DNA from: Acidobacteriota bacterium | GTDB taxonomy: Bacteria; Acidobacteriota; Terriglobia; Acidiferrales; UBA7541 | Direction of reading: 5' to 3' | Assembly: GCA_003225315.1 (NCBI GenBank) | Contig: QHZD01000004.1 | Coordinates: forward strand, 1-51,175 | DNA: 51,175 nt | Shown here: piece after piece, positions 40,847-48,894 of the stretch | Position numbering within the stretch: the first letter of the stretch is position 1 | Layout of the letters: the number at the start of each line of letters is the position of its first letter | Notes under the pieces: generated by a model | What the model was told of the DNA's origin: nothing | The model's input: only the letters and a program-made list of their open reading frames with translations | Database searches by the model: none | Made by a program: the position numbers and the translations under genes

Positions 40847-41389
40847 TCAGTGATGGCCGCCGGCGCGGCGCCCTGGCGAACTGACGGGCGGCATATCTTC
40901 CGTGTCAAAAGCGGCGGGTCCACGCTCGAAATGAAAGTCAGGCCGGCTTTCCAGCAGCCGGACGCAACGATTCCAGCGCAGAATGCTGTCGTCATTGCCT
41001 GCGGGCCGGATTTTTTCCGCTTCCGCAAAGCAGCGCATGGCTTCTTCCACTAACGGCAGGAGAGTGTGCGGAGCGTAGCCCACGAGGAGCTGCGTCTTGG
41101 CGTGGCGCTCGTGCAATAAACCGGTGTAATAAAGCTGCTCGTAGGGATCACGCAGCCCCTGAAAAATGGACTGAACCTCGAGATATCGATCGCTCGCGGC
41201 GCCGATAAACTGGTCGGTGATGGAGAGGCCCAGCATGCGGCGAGCAAGCTGATGCTCCGGATCAACTGCGAGGATATCCCTGCAAATGGATTCGGCCTCT
41301 TCGGGCTCGTTGAGGTAACGGTATAGCTCGACTTTGGCAAGGGCCTCGGGAATGCCCGCCTTGGAGATGGATTTTAGTTGGTGACCCAT
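40847..41389 (-). CDS. TPR-like hypothetical protein
   Basis: A 180-residue helical protein with TPR-like helices (VELYRYLNEPEEAESICRDI and EHQLARRMLGLSITDQFIG) and a Pro/Gly/His-rich tail ending in a GGHH. No signal peptide or membrane segment. Function unknown; the tetratricopeptide-like shape suggests protein binding. It follows sdhB by 64 bp in the same direction and may be read through from the SDH operon. Its stop is 15 bp from that of pckG. Confidence 0.65.
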   Translation of the reverse strand: MGHQLKSISKAGIPEALAKVELYRYLNEPEEAESICRDILAVDPEHQLARRMLGLSITDQFIGAASDRYLEVQSIFQGLRDPYEQLYYTGLLHERHAKTQLLVGYAPHTLLPLVEEAMRCFAEAEKIRPAGNDDSILRWNRCVRLLESRPDFHFERGPAAFDTEDMPPVSSPGRRAGGHH

Positions 41390-41453
41390 GGGATCTCCTA
41401 TTTCCTGGCCCGTCGTTCAATCGCAGCCTACCTAGAATTGACACCCTAACCAC

Positions 41454-42185
41454 TCAGCCGCCCCGAATCTTCCGGAACAACATGGTCAAGGGATCGTAAA
41501 ACTCGTCCACCACACGCTCCTTGAGCGGGATGATGGCGTTATCCGTAATGTGAATCTCTTCGGGACAAACCTCCGTGCAGCACTTCGTGATATTGCAATA
41601 GCCCAGGCCAAGTTGATCCTTGAGCAAGCCCGCGCGGTTGAGCCCGTCCAGCGGATGCATTTCGAGGCCGGCCACTCGAACGAAGAATCGCGGGCCGGCG
41701 AACTGTTCCTTCTTGTCGTGCTCGCGAAGTACGTGACAAACGTTTTGACACAGAAAACATTCGATACACTTACGAAACTCCTGGACCCGGTCCACATCCA
41801 ACTGCGAGATTTTCCATTCCACCCTCTTACGCGGCTCGAAGGGAGGGATTTTGCGATTGACACGATAGTTCCAGGAAACGTCGGTGACAAGGTCTTTGAT
41901 GCGCGGAAAAGATTTCATGGGAAGGACGGTGATGGGCTGATCTTGCGGGAGATCGTCCATGCGCGTTTTACAGGTCAGGCGCGGACGGCCATTGACTTCC
42001 GCGGAGCACGAGCCGCACTTGCCTGCTTTGCAGTTCCAGCGAACGGCGAGATCGGGAGCGAGGTACCCCTGAATGTAATGGAGCGCATCGAGAACGACCA
42101 TGCCGGGTGCGACCGGGACGCGATAGTCGACCGTCTGCCCGCCGCTCGAATCGCCACGAAAAACGCGCAGGGTAGCTTCCTTCAT
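41454..42185 (-). CDS. sdhB: Succinate dehydrogenase iron-sulfur subunit
   Basis: A 243-residue subunit carrying three iron-sulfur clusters. The [2Fe-2S] ligands are in CKAGKCGSC (C52, C57, C60) and C72; the ferredoxin-like ligands are CIECFLCQNVC (C140-C143-C146-C150) and CNITKCCTEVC (C197, C203, C207). It passes electrons from SdhA to the membrane anchor (succinate to quinone). The start ATG overlaps the stop of the DUF3291-like gene by ATGA (42182-42185), so it is part of the same unit. Confidence 0.95.
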   Translation of the reverse strand: MKEATLRVFRGDSSGGQTVDYRVPVAPGMVVLDALHYIQGYLAPDLAVRWNCKAGKCGSCSAEVNGRPRLTCKTRMDDLPQDQPITVLPMKSFPRIKDLVTDVSWNYRVNRKIPPFEPRKRVEWKISQLDVDRVQEFRKCIECFLCQNVCHVLREHDKKEQFAGPRFFVRVAGLEMHPLDGLNRAGLLKDQLGLGYCNITKCCTEVCPEEIHITDNAIIPLKERVVDEFYDPLTMLFRKIRGG

Positions 42186-42583
42186 GATGGCTCCCCTTTT
42201 TTCGATCTCTCCATCGTTTCATCCCACCGCAGAGGCAAGTTCGATCCCAATACGTTCCACTTGGTGAACTTTGTCTGCCCCATGTGCGGCATCATAGCCT
42301 TCATCGCCTGCCCGTGAGGAATCCTCGCGACGAAATCCATCAGCTGCTTTTCGTCAGTCCACGCGGAGAGCGTCCAGAAATTCCGGCTCAATATCTTTGC
42401 GCGAAGCGAGTAACCGATAATCCCAGGGGTTGCGCCCAATTGCTTTTGAATCTGGAATGAGAACTTGAGGAATGCCGGAATCGCGCGGTACTTCTTCAGC
42501 GGCAAGAAAGAGAGCAGCGCAAAGTACTCCCGGTTCGTATCGGGTGTCGCGAATTTGATCCATGGCGTATCCATATCCGGCAT
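42182..42583 (-). CDS. DUF3291/ABM-like dimeric alpha-beta barrel protein within the SDH operon
   Basis: A 133-residue protein with the short alternating pattern of the dimeric alpha-beta barrel superfamily (REYFALLSFLPLKKYRAIPA, GIIGYSLRAKILSRNFWTLS, AWTDEKQLMDFVARIPHG). It resembles DUF3291, which is related to spheroidene and antibiotic-biosynthesis monooxygenase-like proteins. A function in the SDH complex is not known. Its position between sdhA (37-bp gap) and sdhB (ATGA overlap) suggests co-regulation, perhaps a quinone- or haem-related role. Confidence 0.6.
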   Translation of the reverse strand: MPDMDTPWIKFATPDTNREYFALLSFLPLKKYRAIPAFLKFSFQIQKQLGATPGIIGYSLRAKILSRNFWTLSAWTDEKQLMDFVARIPHGQAMKAMMPHMGQTKFTKWNVLGSNLPLRWDETMERSKKGEPS

Positions 42584-42620
42584 TCATCCCTTTATTTGAC
42601 TGGCCAAATGGAATGATGGT

Positions 42621-44342
42621 TCATACTTTGTCCTCGTCAAGGATCTCCTGCAATTCTTTGGGCATGGGCTTGATGGGAACTTCGCGCCGGCTCATGCCTC
42701 CGGATTCCCGGACAATGACGTTGCGTTTCTTCTCCCAGGCGGAATCGACACTTGGATGATCGATGCGGCTGTGCGCCCCGCGGCTTTCTGTACGGGCCAA
42801 GGCACTATACGTGACGGCTTCGGAGACAGTGAGCATGGCCTTCAAGTCAAACGAAAGATGCCAACCCGGATTGAAGAGGCGAGAGCCTTCGACACTAACC
42901 TTTGCCGCACGGGATTTTAGCTTGACCAACTCGGCGAGCGCTTTCTTCAGATCCTCATCGGTCCGAAAGATGCCGACGAGATTCTGCATCACCTCCTGCA
43001 GGTCGCGATGTACCGCGTAGGGACTTTCCGAACCGGAGTTCGAAAACGGCGCCAGCAATTCCTTTTCCGCCTGCTCGATTTGCGCGTTGTCGATGGAAGG
43101 AGTCGAGGAGCGCTTGGCATGCTGAGCGGCGGCTAGTCCGGCGCGGCGTCCAAACACCAAAAGATCGGAGAGAGAATTGCCACCAAGGCGATTTGCTCCA
43201 TGCAGTCCAGCAGCAGCCTCGCCGGCCGCGAAGAGTCCAGGCACGGTTGATTGCGCTGTTTCCGCATCCACGCGGATGCCACCCATCATGTAGTGGCACG
43301 TCGGGCCAACCTCCATGGGACCCTTAGTGATATCGACGTCTGCAAGTTCCTTGAACTGGTGATACATACTGGGAAGTTTTTTCTTCACGTACTCCGCGGG
43401 CTTGTGGGAAATGTCGAGATACGCGCCACCATGTTCAGTGCCGCGGCCTTCTTTGACTTCGGTGTAGATGGAGCGTGCGACCACATCGCGCGTGGAAAGC
43501 TCCATGCGCTTGGGGTCGTACTTTTCCATGAAGCGTTCGCCCACCTTGTTGCGCAGGATGCCGCCTTCGCCACGCACCGCTTCGGTGACGAGAATGCCTT
43601 GCACGCCGGGCGGCCACACCATTCCTGTGGGATGGAACTGCACGAATTCCATATCCATTAGTTCCGCTCCTGCCTCGTAAGCAAGTGCCATCCCATCGCC
43701 GGTGTATTCCCAGGAGTTGGAAGTGACGCGCCAGGCTTTGCCAATACCGCCCGTGGCAATGACGATGGACTTCGCTTTGAAAACGATGAAGCGGCCGTTC
43801 TCGCGCCAATACGCAAACGCCCCGGCAACGCGGCCGCCATCCATCAAGAGTCGCGTGACCGTGCATTCCATGTAAACGTCGATTCCCTGCTGGACACCGC
43901 GATCCTGCAGCGTGCGAATCATTTCGAGGCCCGTGCGGTCGCCTACGTGACAGAGGCGCTTGAAGGTGTGGCCGCCAAAGGCGCGCTGAAGAATGTCGCC
44001 GCTTTCGGTGCGGTCGAACAGGGCGCCCCATTGTTCGAGTTCGCGAACGCGATCGGGGGACTCTTGAGCATGAAGCTGGGCCATGCGCCAGTTGTTCAGA
44101 AATTTTCCGCCGCGCATCGTGTCGCGAAAATGAGTCTTCCAACTGTCGGCGGCATCCACGTTGGCCATGGCCGCGGCAATCCCGCCTTCGGCCATTACGG
44201 TGTGAGCTTTTCCGAGAAGCGATTTGCAGACCACGCCGACGGAAGCGCCTTGCGCGAGCGCTTCGATCGCGGCCCGCAACCCGGCGCCGCCAGCGCCAAT
44301 AATCAAAACGTCGTGTTCGCGGGTCTCGTAATTTGCAGTCAC
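42621..44342 (-). CDS. sdhA: Succinate dehydrogenase / fumarate reductase flavoprotein subunit
   Basis: A 573-residue flavoprotein. The FAD site is VLIIGAGGAGLRAAIEA, the covalent FAD histidine is probably His47 in GKAHTVMAEGG, and substrate-site blocks include GGKFLNN, THQ-like GAELMDMEFVQFHPTGM, MELSTRDVVARSI and HYMMGGIRVD, and GLFAAGEAAAGLHGANRLGGNSL. It oxidises succinate. The start is GTG 44342, which overlaps the sdhC stop by GTGA and has GAGG a few nt before it; the longer frame to 44423 is not supported. Confidence 0.96.
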   Translation of the reverse strand: MTANYETREHDVLIIGAGGAGLRAAIEALAQGASVGVVCKSLLGKAHTVMAEGGIAAAMANVDAADSWKTHFRDTMRGGKFLNNWRMAQLHAQESPDRVRELEQWGALFDRTESGDILQRAFGGHTFKRLCHVGDRTGLEMIRTLQDRGVQQGIDVYMECTVTRLLMDGGRVAGAFAYWRENGRFIVFKAKSIVIATGGIGKAWRVTSNSWEYTGDGMALAYEAGAELMDMEFVQFHPTGMVWPPGVQGILVTEAVRGEGGILRNKVGERFMEKYDPKRMELSTRDVVARSIYTEVKEGRGTEHGGAYLDISHKPAEYVKKKLPSMYHQFKELADVDITKGPMEVGPTCHYMMGGIRVDAETAQSTVPGLFAAGEAAAGLHGANRLGGNSLSDLLVFGRRAGLAAAQHAKRSSTPSIDNAQIEQAEKELLAPFSNSGSESPYAVHRDLQEVMQNLVGIFRTDEDLKKALAELVKLKSRAAKVSVEGSRLFNPGWHLSFDLKAMLTVSEAVTYSALARTESRGAHSRIDHPSVDSAWEKKRNVIVRESGGMSRREVPIKPMPKELQEILDEDKV

Positions 44343-45097
44343 AGGAGCCTCAGGTCCCGGAACGCGCCGCTGGCGATCATGCGCACGTAGAAATCCGCGA
44401 AACCAACAGAAACGAGGCTGCACCAGGCGAAGAGCATGTGGTGCTCGTTCAAGAAGCTAACAAAACTCCAGGCCTCAAAGCGTGAGCGTCCGAAAGTCGC
44501 GCAGGAAAAACAGTCGACTTTGCCGCCGGCAAGATGACGCAAAGAGTGGCAGGAAAACGTGTAAAGCGAAAGCAGGGTGACATTGATCGTTATGACGAGC
44601 GTGCCAACGCCGATGCCGAAATGGCCGTCGAAGAAGAACGAGCGAATCGCGTCGTGCCAGAGAAAAAGGATAAACAGAACCGCAAGATAGAAAAAATAGC
44701 GATGCACATTTTGCAGGATGAAAGGAAAAGCCGTCTCGCCTCTATAGTTACGCCGAGGGAACTCGCCAACCGCGCAGGCCGGGGGATCCAGGAAGAATGC
44801 ACGGTAGTAGGCTTTGCGGTAGTAATAGCACGTGGCACGAAAGCCGAAAGGCCCGGCGAGAATCAAGAGCGCGGGAGAGAATTTCCACCAGCGGTGTTCC
44901 GGATCGATGAGAGGTGAATAGAAGGGTGAGAGGTACGGTCCCCACTCGTAGTATTTCCCTTCAAAAGCACGCAGCGTCGCGTAGATGCCGAAACCGCCGA
45001 GAACAATGATGACCGGGAGAATCTCAGTCCACCAGGCGTCCCGGCGGAGAGTGCTGCCGAGCCGGGATTCCGGCAAAAGTGTGGGAGTTCCAGCCAT
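44339..45097 (-). CDS. sdhC: Succinate dehydrogenase cytochrome b membrane subunit
   Basis: A 252-residue membrane protein with about five hydrophobic segments, long for a single SDH anchor (common anchors are 110-130 residues). Histidines in suitable membrane positions (NVHRYFFYLAVLF, LWHDAIRSFFF, FSCHSLRHLAGG) may bind haem b. As the only membrane subunit gene here, it would replace separate SdhC and SdhD. It anchors the SdhA-SdhB module and reduces quinone. It is the first gene of the leftward operon, and its stop overlaps the sdhA GTG. Confidence 0.85.
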   Translation of the reverse strand: MAGTPTLLPESRLGSTLRRDAWWTEILPVIIVLGGFGIYATLRAFEGKYYEWGPYLSPFYSPLIDPEHRWWKFSPALLILAGPFGFRATCYYYRKAYYRAFFLDPPACAVGEFPRRNYRGETAFPFILQNVHRYFFYLAVLFILFLWHDAIRSFFFDGHFGIGVGTLVITINVTLLSLYTFSCHSLRHLAGGKVDCFSCATFGRSRFEAWSFVSFLNEHHMLFAWCSLVSVGFADFYVRMIASGAFRDLRLL

Positions 45098-45181
45098 CCA
45101 ATGACCTCCAGCGTGGCAGTAGGGTAGTCAATACACAGATTATTTCAAGCGAAAACTATCGACAAGACGATTGATGGCGAT

Positions 45182-45484
45182 TTAGAGAATGGTTTGGATT
45201 TCGGCGTCGATGGAAACATGCGTGGCTGGGACTCCGTCGATCGTGAATTTCTCGCCTGCAACTTCCGAAAATTGGAAAAAGCGGCTGATGTGATAATCCT
45301 CATCGTAACCGGAGAACAGGCGTTCCGTTTCCGCCTTTGTCAAACCAAAGGCAGAAAGTGCAACCGGCTCTCCGAACTTGCCGGCCCGAGAACGGTATAA
45401 GCGGACGAGATCGCCGAGCGTCATCATGGCATTTGGCGATTGCGAAGCGGTCGACGAAGAGGTGCCAGTTCCTTCGGCGCTCAT
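45182..45484 (-). CDS. Small hypothetical protein (100 aa)
   Basis: A 100-residue protein beginning MSAEGTGTSSSTASQSPNAM (a disordered Ser-rich start), then MTLGDLVRLYRSRAGKFGEP and GYDEDYHISRFFQFSEVAGE, and an end (TIDGVPATHVSIDAEIQTIL) that appears compact. ATG 45484 has GGAG 8 nt before it; the frame extends to 45592 but with a hydrophobic, atypical N-terminus. It lies 84 bp upstream of sdhC in the same direction, so it may be the first gene of that unit. No function can be assigned. Confidence 0.55.
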   Translation of the reverse strand: MSAEGTGTSSSTASQSPNAMMTLGDLVRLYRSRAGKFGEPVALSAFGLTKAETERLFSGYDEDYHISRFFQFSEVAGEKFTIDGVPATHVSIDAEIQTIL

Positions 45485-45680
45485 AGACTTCTCCTGACAA
45501 AGTGTACTGCCGAGGACAAAGAGAAGGAAAGAGTTTACCTGAGGGAACGCTGAGGAGCCCTGAACGCGGAACAGCAACAGAAATGAAGGCAAGCGGATTG
45601 GTGGGAGTCAGAACTTGGTGTGGAACACCAGGATTGGGTAAGATGCTCAGTCAGAGGTCAGAAACCGAGGAGGAAAGAGT

Positions 45681-46154
45681 ATGGGTATCGCGGTAGGTCA
45701 GACAGCGCCTGATTTTACCCTGCAGAATCAGGAAAAGAAGGAAGTGAAGCTCTCCGATTTCGCGGGAAAGAAGAATGTCGTGTTGGTGTGGTATCCGCTG
45801 GACTGGAGCCCGACGTGCACGAACGAGCATGCCTGCTTCGTCAATGAGATGAAGGCGTTCGAAACGCTGGACGCGGAAGTGCTGGGCGTCAGTGTGGATA
45901 GCGTGTGGTCGCACAAGGCGTATGCGGAGAAAATGGGGATCAAGTATTCGCTACTTGCCGATTTTCATCCGCGGGGAGCAGCCAGCGAGAAGTACGGCGT
46001 ATACCTGGCAGACAAAGGCATTACCGGCCGGGCCATCGCCATCATCAACAAAGCCGGAAAAGTGGCGTGGTTCAAGAACTACGACATTCCCGTGGTGCCG
46101 GATTTGAAAGAAGTTGCGGCCGCGCTGAGCAAGGTGAAAGCGGCGACTGCGTAA
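45681..46154 (+). CDS. Peroxiredoxin (AhpC/TSA, AhpE-like)
   Basis: A 157-residue thiol peroxidase. The active site is in WYPLDWSPTCTNEH (peroxidatic Cys46), followed by Cys52. The region IAVGQTAPDFTLQNQEKKEV and the closing SEKYGVYLADKGITGRAIAI complete the fold. The PxxxSxxC pattern fits AhpE- or Bcp-like enzymes, which reduce hydrogen peroxide or alkyl peroxides. Cys52 may or may not be a resolving residue; the spacing to Cys46 is one more than usual for Bcp. It has its own upstream region and converges with the cytochrome c gene (38-bp gap). Confidence 0.9.
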   Translation: MGIAVGQTAPDFTLQNQEKKEVKLSDFAGKKNVVLVWYPLDWSPTCTNEHACFVNEMKAFETLDAEVLGVSVDSVWSHKAYAEKMGIKYSLLADFHPRGAASEKYGVYLADKGITGRAIAIINKAGKVAWFKNYDIPVVPDLKEVAAALSKVKAATA

Positions 46155-46192
46155 AGAGAACGTTGCGTGGGCTTTGGGAATCAAGTTGATAC

Positions 46193-46696
46193 CTAAGGAT
46201 TAGTCGCAGGCGCCTCTGCCTTTCCAACAGCGTCCGCTTTCTTCTCAGAAGTGGGTGTCTTGAGCGGTGTTGAGAAAGATCGAACGAGAAGCACCAAGCC
46301 CCAGCGCTGATCTTCAGTCAAGCGCGTCTTGAACGAGGGCATGGGTTTTCTGCCTTCGCTGATTTGGTAAAAGATCTCACCGTCAGTGACCGAGTTCATG
46401 CGGTGGGCGTCGGTGAGGTCGGCTGGAGCCGGAAAGTGCAGCCTGGCTTTGGGGCCGTCGCCTTTGCCTCCCTCCCCGTGGCACTGAGCGCATTCCTCCA
46501 CGTAAATTCCCCTGTCAGCCTTCAGCGTTGACTCCGTGGGCGGGACTGGATTCTTCAATTTCTTTATTTCCTCTGGAACGACCCACGGCCTGTCTCTCTG
46601 GAACGCCGCGTAAACAAGCACGATGCAAACAAGGGCAAGGAGCGAGGCCAAGAGGATTTTGCGCGTCTTCAGACTGAGCTGCGCGTCAGTGGGCAT
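46193..46696 (-). CDS. Membrane-anchored c-type cytochrome
   Basis: A 167-residue protein with an N-terminal membrane helix (KILLASLLALVCIVLVYAAF) and one haem motif CAQCH (C69, C72, H73) with a likely axial methionine in KPMPSF (Met119). It is a class I cytochrome c facing the periplasm. The C-terminal tail is Lys/Ala/Pro-rich (EKKADAVGKAEAPAT). It probably feeds or accepts electrons of respiratory oxidases. It starts 82 bp downstream of mntH's stop and is transcribed in the same direction, perhaps as a separate unit. Confidence 0.86.
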   Translation of the reverse strand: MPTDAQLSLKTRKILLASLLALVCIVLVYAAFQRDRPWVVPEEIKKLKNPVPPTESTLKADRGIYVEECAQCHGEGGKGDGPKARLHFPAPADLTDAHRMNSVTDGEIFYQISEGRKPMPSFKTRLTEDQRWGLVLLVRSFSTPLKTPTSEKKADAVGKAEAPATNP

Positions 46697-46778
46697 AGCG
46701 GTCTGGAAAATTCTCGCACATTCAATCTGGCAACGGAAGGCAGAGGAGACGCGAGGAAGCGAACGTTAAAAAGTGCGA

Positions 46779-48173
46779 TCAGGCCGAACGGAAGATGAGC
46801 CACACAAGTTCGGCGTTGAAGAACAAGATGGCGGCGGCGACGACCCACGCGACGGCACTGGTAAATCGCGAGTTGGCGAACTCCCCCATCTTGGAGCGGT
46901 CCCCCGTAAATCGGATTAGCGGGATCACCGCGAATGGCAACTGAAAGCTAAGAATCACCTGACTGAGAATCAGTAACGAGGTTACTTTGTTCTCGCCCGC
47001 AATGCCAATCACCAGGGCCGCAGGAATAATGGCGATGGAGCGCGTGATGAGCCTGCGGAGCCAAGGCCTGAGGCGGATGTTGAGAAAGCCCTCCATTACG
47101 ATCTGGCCGGCAAGGGTGCCGGTAAGCGTGGAGTTCTGGCCGGAGGCCAGCAACGCGCAGGCAAAGAGCGTGCTGGCAAGGCTTGCTCCGAGGACCGGGC
47201 TGAGAAGTTTGTAGGCATCGGCGATTTCCGCAACGTTGTGAAGGCCGCGGGTGTGGAAAGCTGCGGCGCCCAGAACAAGAATCGCGGCATTGATAAAAAG
47301 CGCGAAGCCGAGCGCCAGCGTGGAATCGAAGATGGCATATCGCACGGCTTCACGCCGGTCACGCGTGGAAGATCCAAAATCGCGTGTCTGCACGATGCTC
47401 GAGTGAAGATAGAGATTGTGGGGCATCACCGTGGCCCCAAGGATGCCAATGGCAATGTAAAGCATTCCGCGGTTCCGCAGGATTTCGGCGCGCGGGATGA
47501 AGCCGATTGCTGCTTCGCGCCACAGAGGGTGGGCGAAAAAGATTTCGTAAGCAAAACAAGCGGCGATCGAACCGATAAGCGTCACGACAAACGCTTCCAC
47601 AAGGCGAAACCCGCGGCCTTGCAGTGCGAGCACAATCAAAACGTCGAAAGCGGTGATGAGCACGCCCGTCAGAAGTGGGAGCCCGAAGAGAAGTTTCAGC
47701 GCGACGGCGGAGCCCAGAACCTCCGCGAGATCGCACGCTGCGATAGCGATTTCGCATACTACCCAGAGAAACAGCCCAGTGCGGCGTGAATAATGTTCGC
47801 GGCACGCTTGAGCCAGGTCACGCCCCGTAGCAATTCCGAGCTTTGCAGAGAGCGCCTGCAAGAACATCGCCATCAAGTTGGTGAGGAGGATGACGCTCAG
47901 AAGCGTGTAGCCAAATTTCGAGCCTCCGCCGATGTCCGTTGCCCAGTTGCCGGGGTCCATGTAACCGACGGCGACCAGATAACCAGGGCCGGCAAACGCC
48001 AGGATTTTTCGGAACCAGGAAGCGCCAGCGGAGAAAGGGATGGTGCGATGCGATTCCGGCAACGACGGCAGGACGGCCCTGGCGGACGTCTCCGCGGTCT
48101 CGTAGAAGCCAGCGGAAGCTCCACCGGTGACCGGCGGGTCAGTTTCGAATTGTGGGGGGCCCGTGCGCGCCAT
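46779..48173 (-). CDS. mntH: Nramp-family divalent metal transporter
   Basis: A 464-residue inner-membrane transporter with about 11 hydrophobic segments. The metal-binding motif DPGN is at 73-76 (in GYMDPGNWATDIGGG), and the second hallmark, MPHNLYLHSS, is in the middle. The family (MntH) imports Mn2+ and Fe2+ with protons. The first 50 residues are a soluble extension rich in Pro, Thr and Glu. An AT-rich region directly upstream (48174-48240) holds a palindrome that may be a metal-responsive operator. Single-gene unit; no accessory regulator is visible. Confidence 0.93.
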   Translation of the reverse strand: MARTGPPQFETDPPVTGGASAGFYETAETSARAVLPSLPESHRTIPFSAGASWFRKILAFAGPGYLVAVGYMDPGNWATDIGGGSKFGYTLLSVILLTNLMAMFLQALSAKLGIATGRDLAQACREHYSRRTGLFLWVVCEIAIAACDLAEVLGSAVALKLLFGLPLLTGVLITAFDVLIVLALQGRGFRLVEAFVVTLIGSIAACFAYEIFFAHPLWREAAIGFIPRAEILRNRGMLYIAIGILGATVMPHNLYLHSSIVQTRDFGSSTRDRREAVRYAIFDSTLALGFALFINAAILVLGAAAFHTRGLHNVAEIADAYKLLSPVLGASLASTLFACALLASGQNSTLTGTLAGQIVMEGFLNIRLRPWLRRLITRSIAIIPAALVIGIAGENKVTSLLILSQVILSFQLPFAVIPLIRFTGDRSKMGEFANSRFTSAVAWVVAAAILFFNAELVWLIFRSA

Positions 48174-48240
48174 GTCTTAGTTAACTATGCTAAATAACAT
48201 TCCTAAACTACACTTAATAACCTTTGCTTGTCAATGGGAC
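48174..48240 (-). promoter_or_regulatory. AT-rich mntH upstream region with promoter-like and palindromic elements
   Basis: On the minus strand TTGACA (48229-48234) is followed 18 bp later by TAGTTT, a weak -10 box. TAGTTAACTA (48178-48187) is a perfect 10-bp palindrome just before the ATG. The stretch is far more AT-rich than neighbouring sequence, which suits metal-repressor sites (MntR or Fur type), but I cannot match a known consensus box. Confidence 0.4.
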
Positions 48241-48352
48241 TTTTTGTCCTACTCGCTAACGAGACTGGCAACGCAAGCAGCCCGGGCCGCAGGTCATGCG
48301 AATCACGAGTGCTTGTGATAAGTTCAAAACAGCGGTCCCGGAGCCAAACGAA

Positions 48353-48661
48353 ATGGATCAACAGCAGCCAGTACAGGGTCAGGTGCAGATCAAAGCCGAC
48401 GAAAAAGAGTTACAAGGGCAATACAGCAACCTGGTGATGATTCACCACAATCTCGAAGAGTTCACCATGAACTTTATCTATATTTTCCCGAATGGCACGC
48501 AAGGAAAACTGCTGAACAGTATGATCGTCAGCCCGGGACACGCGAAGCGTATCTGGCGCGCGCTGGGAGAGAATCTGGCGCGCTACGAAGCGCAATTTGG
48601 CACCATCAAAGAATCGCCGGAAGGAAGCACGCCGGCGCCAAACGTCGGCTTCGTGCAGTAG
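48353..48661 (+). CDS. DUF3467-family protein
   Basis: A 102-residue protein, MDQQQPVQGQVQIKADEKEL at the start, then YSNLVMIHHNLEEFTMNFIY and an end with GKLLNSMIVSPGHAKRIWRALGENL. The pattern matches DUF3467, small cytoplasmic proteins of unknown role widespread in bacteria. ATG 48353 is preferred to the in-frame start at 48296, as the DUF begins here; no strong ribosome site is seen. It stands alone, 95 bp ahead of the tRNA-Ile gene in the same direction. Confidence 0.85.
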   Translation: MDQQQPVQGQVQIKADEKELQGQYSNLVMIHHNLEEFTMNFIYIFPNGTQGKLLNSMIVSPGHAKRIWRALGENLARYEAQFGTIKESPEGSTPAPNVGFVQ

Positions 48662-48755
48662 AAGCCGATTTGTTCGCCTCAAGCATGCGGCAGAGAGGTT
48701 GCAGTTGTGCCCAGCCTCATGCGCCTGCTAGAATTCTTAGGTTGTTCTTCGATTT

Positions 48756-48832
48756 GGGCCTGTAGCTCAGGTGGCTAGAGCGCGCCCCTGATAAGGGCGA
48801 GGTCGGTGGTTCAAGTCCACCCAGGCCCACCA
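48756..48832 (+). tRNA. tRNA-Ile (anticodon GAT), CCA encoded
   Basis: A complete 77-nt cloverleaf. The acceptor stem is GGGCCTG/CAGGCCC with A as discriminator and CCA encoded at the 3' end (48830-48832). The D-arm is in AGCTCAGGTGGCTAGAGC, the anticodon stem is CGCCC/GGGCG around the loop CTGATAA (anticodon GAT, 48790-48792), and the T-arm is GGTGG-TTCAAGT-CCACC. It reads AUC/AUU codons. An integrase gene pointing at it ends 62 bp downstream. Confidence 0.96.
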
Positions 48833-48894
48833 TTTGTTTCAGTAGGTTATGGGGTGTTCTCCCACAAATCTCAACCCACAGGCCAACCCACACC

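Noticed and set aside
41550-42317. A 255-residue plus-strand frame opposite sdhB
   Set aside because: SdhB's iron-sulfur cysteines on the minus strand are clear.
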